NCBI RefSeq assembly: GCF_000687475.1 | Contig: NC_057318.1 | Coordinates: forward strand, 558,001 to 622,000 | Length of the DNA stretch: 64,000 bases | Source of the DNA: Ustilaginoidea virens | Taxonomy: Eukaryota; Ascomycota; Sordariomycetes; Hypocreales; Clavicipitaceae | Direction: 5' to 3' | Shown: piece after piece, positions 59,577 through 64,000 of the stretch | How positions within the stretch are numbered: position 1 is the stretch's first letter | How the letters are laid out: every line of letters begins with the position of its first letter | Notes under the pieces: model-generated | Seen by the model: only the letters and a program-made list of their open reading frames with translations | Told to the model about the DNA's origin: nothing | The model's database searches: none | Position numbers and translations under genes: made by a program

Positions 59577-59903
59577 TCATAAGGTGCCCAATTGGGCACA
59601 TTGCGACGGATGTGCCGCGCATACCCGATGCGCACGATATGGCCACTTTGGCCCCTTTTGCCCCTTTACCCCTGAGCCCGGTAGGGCACGCGGGCAGTCC
59701 GGCCCGACCGCGCCGAAGCATGTGACTACGGCACGCACAAAAAGGCCACATTGTGTAATTACTCTTTTGCTTCCTTTCTTTCCTCTTAGTTAGTCATAGT
59801 CATAATCAAAGAAGTAATCATACCTTTAACCGGTGACCTCACGGTACTTGATACCACGCGCGCAACCCTACGTACAACTGGGTACCCCTTGGTGAAACCA
59901 ACA
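59563..59903 (+). repeat. 3' LTR of E10 (family B)
   Basis: 341 bp, same ends as 52431-52771. It is followed at once by GTAAG, after which E9 resumes. Differences from the 5' LTR include gatgtgg to gatatgg and cacaccc to cataccc. Confidence 0.96.
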
Positions 59904-59908
59904 GTAAG

Positions 59909-62262
59909 GGCTAGGAAATATTGTGTGGTTGTAATTTGTGGTGTGGCAGCCTTCTCTGCATCCTATTGTATATCCCCTGCTATTATTACCTCGATATTAC
60001 CGATAATATCGTTAAGGTCGGCCTTTATTTCTTCTTCGAGGCCTTAGGGGCTGGGCTCTTCGTATTCCTATAAGAAAATACGGAATTTCTTATTATTAGG
60101 GGCAGTACGGTAGGATCGGTTCTTCATCCATTAGTCCTTTAATTCTTATTGCTCTTTAGTAGAGTAATTAAATGACTAATACCCTAATTTATTGCAAACG
60201 AAGTAACGTTTTTAATGGGGCCTATCTAAAAGGGCATGATTCTATTATTAATACTATTAATATGGGCCAAATCGGCGTTAAGGGGGTCTATATTATTAGG
60301 GGCATTAATACCGGTTATAGGATTAACCGTATCTACAATCTATAAATAACGCCATATTATCAGCGATATTAATATCTTCAACATCTTGATATTGCTGAGG
60401 CTATTATTAAAAGAAATAATGCTATTAAGTTATATAGGTAGTCTCATAGATAGAAAAGGATCGCTATAGGTTAGCAGCGAGGCCTTCGAATATAGGGGCA
60501 TATCGATATAGCACCTAGCTATACTTAGGGGTATCCCTTATAGCGTTAAGGATTTATCGGTAAAGCTCTATATCAGCTGTAAAGGGGGGAAAAAGACCAC
60601 GATATAGGCGTTAAAGTTCTTCTAATAGGATATTAAGGCATTCTAGCTTTAACTTATCGGGATATTTCGCGATAGTTAATTAAAGTATTATTTTATTCTA
60701 ATGGTATAAATAGAATTGCTCTATACTCTCATTTTCGAAATGGCTTTTGACTTTATAGACTATATCGTTAAAAGTAAGGATATCGCGAATGCATTTAATA
60801 TTATTAAAGTAATATATCTTGGTATTACCGATAAGCATGATTTAAAAGGCTCTAGCGAATGTATTATCGGGTAATCCTAGTAGGCGGCACTTACTTTTAA
60901 AAGAGATGACTTTTGGTATAATAAAGTCATCCATTTTGCCGCTATATCTATCCTCTATGCGATAGCTGCGTAAGAGGTTAGATATCTTCTTCGATATATC
61001 ATCAAACCCGGCCTCTACATAGGCTCTTTGGGTATAATCTTCTTAGTGGTATTTTATTCCGGAGGGTATTCCGGAACGGCTTATCGGTAGCCTTACGGTA
61101 GGCTGGCGGGAGCTCTGGCTGGGTTATCCTATAACCTAGGTCAATCTAGGTTTACCGGTCCCCCCGTTAAAACAGTCCGTTTATCGGCCTAAGTAGGCCA
61201 ATATTAGCGGGAAGGGCCAGGTGCCATGCCTATTTTTAGTATTGTCGGATGAGGCGTTTGGGCCTATAGGCCGCGATACCGCGATTCGTGATATCTGGCA
61301 TTAGGGGCGGCATTGGCTTAGAGGGTATTATTATTGGGGTCCTCTGTTGAAGGAAGCATATTATCGGGGCCTATGACCCGACCTCTATTAGGTATGCTAT
61401 GACCTCGAGGGGTATTGAGATAGCCGCCTTAGCTAGCCCGGCTAGGGGTATAACCCCTAGGGTGTAATATTTAGTCGGTCGGGCTATAGTCTTTGTCGGC
61501 TGTTGTATGTTATTATTGATGGTGCCGGGAGCTTTCCCTTGTTTCGAATAGCGGCCTATTGTAAATAGGCGTTTTCCCTTTGGGTTGTTAGGACCGGCCC
61601 CTTTCTTCTTCGGTAGGGGCAGGGGCAAGAGGCTTTTTCGATATAGAGGGGGGAATAATAGGTTATTATAACTGTGATTGGGCCACTATTAGTATTATGA
61701 AGTCCCTTATTAAGGCTTGTGATGATTTTCTTGAGGGCCTTACTATAGTAGGTGCTCGTGATAAATTCCGTAAGCCTGTGACTTCCTCGTCGAAATTGCC
61801 GATAGGTACTAATGCTTCCCTATAAGGGTTGAGTCGTGACCGGAATATCTTACGGCCTAGCTGACGGTCGATCTCTTTTTGAGGCTATTTAGGGTTCTAT
61901 TGTTATTGAAGGCATTCCATTAAGGTAGGTATTATAATAGAGCCTAATGCTCCAATATACATACCGTAATCCTATAGGTATATGCGGAATTCGCATAGGA
62001 ATAGAGGATTAACGCAGTTGAATAGTTATTTATCCTATTCACTATAATCTTCGTGGAATAGTTCCCATAGGTCGTTGTTAATAATATAATCCTTCTTATA
62101 GGTATAGATTAAGAAGGCCAGGCGGTTGTATAATGCCACAGTAGTGGCATCAGGGGTAATTGGCTCTATTGTAGTGGCCTAATTATTATCGAGTAAAGGG
62201 GTAAATCGCTATAGCCTTTCGGGCAATACCGGTTGTAATGTTAATAATCGTGATTGTACTAT
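59909..62262 (-). pseudogene. E9 Gag and knuckle region, broken, with one frameshift
   Basis: The upstream part of E9 gag-pol. The start is tentative: an ATA at 62260-62262 that may be a mutated ATG, in frame with QPVLPERL. Gag resembles other copies (ALYNRLAFLIYTYKKDYIINNDL; PTEEERGR near 61,600). At 61051-61056 the copy reads AATAAAAT in element sense where E7 and E10 have AATAATAAT, a loss of one base that shifts the frame. Downstream (KISNLLRSYRIEDRYSGKMDDF near 60,985) the frame is the one continuing into pol. The open stretch 61371-61628 is a shadow of this region. Confidence 0.8.
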
Positions 62263-62797
62263 AGTGTTAAGAGGAGGGCTTAAGAGGGGGGGGGGGGGTG
62301 TGTTGCAAGGAGTGCAATATTCACTCTTGCAAGGAGTGTAAGATTCGGTCCTCTTATAAGGAGTGTAAGATTCGTGCCTTATAAGGTTGTTATAAGGAAT
62401 ATAAGAGGGCTTTTATTAGTAGGGGTAAAAGAGAGAAAAGAAGGGGTTAATTAGCAAGATAACCATTTAATGGAATAGGTTATTTGCCTCCTATAGTAAG
62501 CAGGTGACCGTTTAATGGAATAGGTCAGCTGCCTCTTATATATACTAAGGGTATCTTTAAAGATCGTAATAGTTAGTATGTTTTCTTCCTTCGTAATAGA
62601 CAGAAGTAGAAGAGGTCTATATCATTCTTCTAATTAGTTAGCAGTATAACCGTTTAATAGAATAAGTTATCTGACTTCTTAATTAGTACGATTTGCAACG
62701 GAAATCGTCTCTTCGAGAGTAATCTTGCTGATCTATAATGCACTATTCTTTGCGGGATATAATTATCCTATAAGTGGTGGTTATCACCACTGATCAG
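62263..62797 (-). other. 5' leader of E9 with G-run, short repeats and three like hairpins
   Basis: 535 bases without a gene. A run of 13 G lies at 62286-62298. Repeats of GCAAGGAGTGTAAGATTC type fill 62,302-62,375. Three similar hairpins with loop RTTTAATRGAATA are at 62454-62487, 62500-62532 and 62641-62675. Next to the LTR, AGTGGTG...CACCACT and the palindrome CACTGATCAGTG occupy the primer-site position (about 62,773-62,799). Confidence 0.7.
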
Positions 62798-63062
62798 TGT
62801 TGATATAAACTCGGGGTACCTAGTTATACGTAGGGTCGCGCGCGTGGTATTAAGTACCGTGAGGTCACCGGTTAAAGGTATGATTACTTCTTTAATTATG
62901 ACTGACTAACTAAGAGGAAAGAAAAGAAGCAAAAGAGTAATTACACGATGTGGCCTTTTTGTGCGTGCCGTAGTCACGTGTATCGGCGCGGTCGGGCCGG
63001 ACTGCCCGCGTGCCCTACCGGGCTCAGGGGCATAGGGGCAAAGGGGCAAAAGTGGCTAAAGT
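62798..63062 (-). repeat. 5' LTR of E9, truncated by E11
   Basis: The first 265 bases on the plus strand of a GATATAAACTCGGGG-type LTR, matching 48307-48575. It is cut where E11 begins; the missing end should lie beyond E11, outside the window. The last five bases, AAAGT (63058-63062), are the presumed E11 duplication. Confidence 0.9.
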
Positions 63063-63412
63063 TGTTGGTTGCATCAAGGGGTACCCAGTTGTACGTAGGG
63101 TTGCGCGCGTGGTATTAAGTACCGTGAGGTCACCGGTTAAAGGTATGATTACTTCTTTGATTATGACTGACTAACTAAGAGGAAAGAAAGGAAGCAAAAG
63201 AGTAATTACACGATATGGCCTTTTTGTGCGTGCCGCTGTTACGTGCATCGGCGCAGTCGGGCCGGGCTGCCCGCGTGCCCTACCGGGCTCAGGGGTAAAG
63301 GGGCAAAAGGGGCCAAAGTGGCCACATCGTGCGCATCGGGTATGCGCGGCACATCCGTCGCAATATGCCCAATTGGTGCCCAATTAGGCACCTTGCGACA
63401 GCGATTCCGACA
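63063..63412 (-). repeat. 3' LTR of E11 (family B)
   Basis: 350 bp, TGTTGGTTGC to GATTCCGACA on the plus strand. It has a duplicated CCCAATTGGTGCCCAATT segment near 63,367-63,386 that is also present in the E2 LTR (near 1142-1160) but not in E7 or E10. Confidence 0.93.
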
Positions 63413-63698
63413 CTGGCAGCTTCTCTCTTTATAGAAGCAAACATCGGAATCGCTATAATATAAGGCGCACATATAGAAAGAAAAGTGCGGCGCGGTCTCG
63501 GCAGGTTGTGCCGCCGATAACGCCATCGCGCCGCGCGGCCGGCTTATATAGGCTTATACCGTACAGCCGGTATATTAAATATCGCAGAAAAGGGGCAGCA
63601 GTAAACATAGGAAAAACGGCCGCATTGAACACAACATTAAACATAGGAAAATCCACACACTTGCCACTCATTATATCACCAATACCTTCCAAACGCAG

Positions 63699-64000
63699 TC
63701 AGACATTAACCGGCCTCTTTACCCACCCTTCCACACATATAACAGCCTGATTTCGGTCGATAAAGGTCTCAAGGGCTTTATTAGGCATTCCCTTAGTCAT
63801 TACATCGGCGAGATTATCATTCCCATTAATCCAACAGATCTTATAAATCTCCTAGCGCTCATATAACTATCGTAAGGCTATAATATCTATCATAAGCCTC
63901 TTTTCCTTAGTAGTACCCAGCTTAATAAGGCATTCGTACAGCGAAAACGAATCCATATATATAACCGTAGGGATCTTCGGCAATCCCAGCCTACTAGTAA
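63699..64000 (-). pseudogene. E11 RNase H C-terminus, partial
   Basis: The minus-strand frame ends RPVNV with TGA at 63699-63701. Upstream it encodes the copia RNase H end (INGNDNLADVMTKGMPNKAL-like, then SFSLYECLIKLGTTKEKRLMIDI). Stops replace a few codons, for example in the region of IMAL near 63,870. The rest is outside the window. Confidence 0.85.

Larger units (their letters stand above)
52431..59903 (+). mobile_element. E10: complete family-B Ty1/copia element inside E9
   Basis: 7473 bp with 341-bp LTRs (52431-52771 and 59563-59903) and exact duplication GTAAG (52426-52430 and 59904-59908). It is the only family-B copy in the window uninterrupted from end to end, so it serves as the reference: LTR, 512-base leader, gag-pol 53284-59274, 288-base 3' stretch, purine-rich primer and LTR. 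It is mutated (about 70 in-frame stops by my reading) but has kept one frame. Confidence 0.97.
48307..63062 (-). mobile_element. E9: family-B Ty1/copia element, split by E10, 5' LTR cut by E11
   Basis: The 3' LTR is at 48307-48662. Coding runs leftward from about 62,262 to 48,933, interrupted by E10 (52431-59903, duplication GTAAG). The 5' LTR begins at 62798 and is cut at 63063 by E11. The left duplication candidate is ACTAT at 48302-48306. Its LTRs end with the GATATAAACTCGGGG form, as in E1 and E2, and its leader differs from that of E5, E7 and E10, so it belongs to a second subfamily. Confidence 0.93.
63063..64000 (-). mobile_element. E11: 3' end of a family-B Ty1/copia element inserted in the E9 LTR
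   Basis: Starts TGTTGGTTGCATCAAGGGG and belongs to the first subfamily, like E7. The LTR (63063-63412) is followed by a 286-base untranslated stretch and the end of RNase H; the rest runs off the window. Its close likeness to E7 over the LTR and 3' region suggests a related source copy. Confidence 0.92.

Overview
The window looks like gene-poor repeat DNA from a filamentous ascomycete (Pezizomycotina). I found no host gene, tRNA or rRNA gene. Apart from a 21-base spacer at 817-837, everything is retrotransposon sequence. Three signs point to repeat-induced point mutation (RIP). Copies differ mainly by CA to TA or TG to TA changes while most CpG sites survive. The in-frame stops I read are TAA or TAG. 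Reading frames stay open for thousands of bases apart from those stops.

There are three kinds of Ty1/copia element and one LINE. Family A is E6 and E8 (LTR 763 or 720 bp). Family D is E4, a relative of A (LTR 695 bp). Family B is E1, E2, E5, E7, E9, E10 and E11 (LTR about 330-356 bp). Families A and D have a primer site matching the anticodon arm of initiator tRNA-Met, as in Drosophila copia. Family B has no tRNA match that I recognise and carries a hairpin at that place.

Layout, left to right. E1 (+, 3' end only) 1-816. E2 (-) starts at 838 and is split by the LINE E3 (+, 4364-18506), which is itself split by E4 (+, 6848-14378). E2 resumes at 18507 and is cut at 19845 by E5 (+). E5 is split by E6 (-, 25600-47816). 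E6 is split by E7 (-, 29582-44422). E7 is split by E8 (-, 31067-38391). E5 resumes at 47817 and is cut at 48307 by E9 (-). E9 is split by E10 (+, 52431-59903), and its 5' LTR is cut at 63063 by E11 (-), which runs off the window. Five insertions (E4, E6, E7, E8, E10) have exact 5-bp target duplications, and the LINE has a 15-bp one. The insertion order is therefore firm: E2, then E5, E6, E7 and E8 form a five-deep nest.

E8 is youngest. Its LTRs differ at three positions, and its gag-pol frame is open for 1411 codons before four stops in the last sixth. The other copies carry many stops. No element appears able to make a complete polyprotein. If E8 is transcribed it could still make Gag, protease, integrase and most of RT, but not RNase H.
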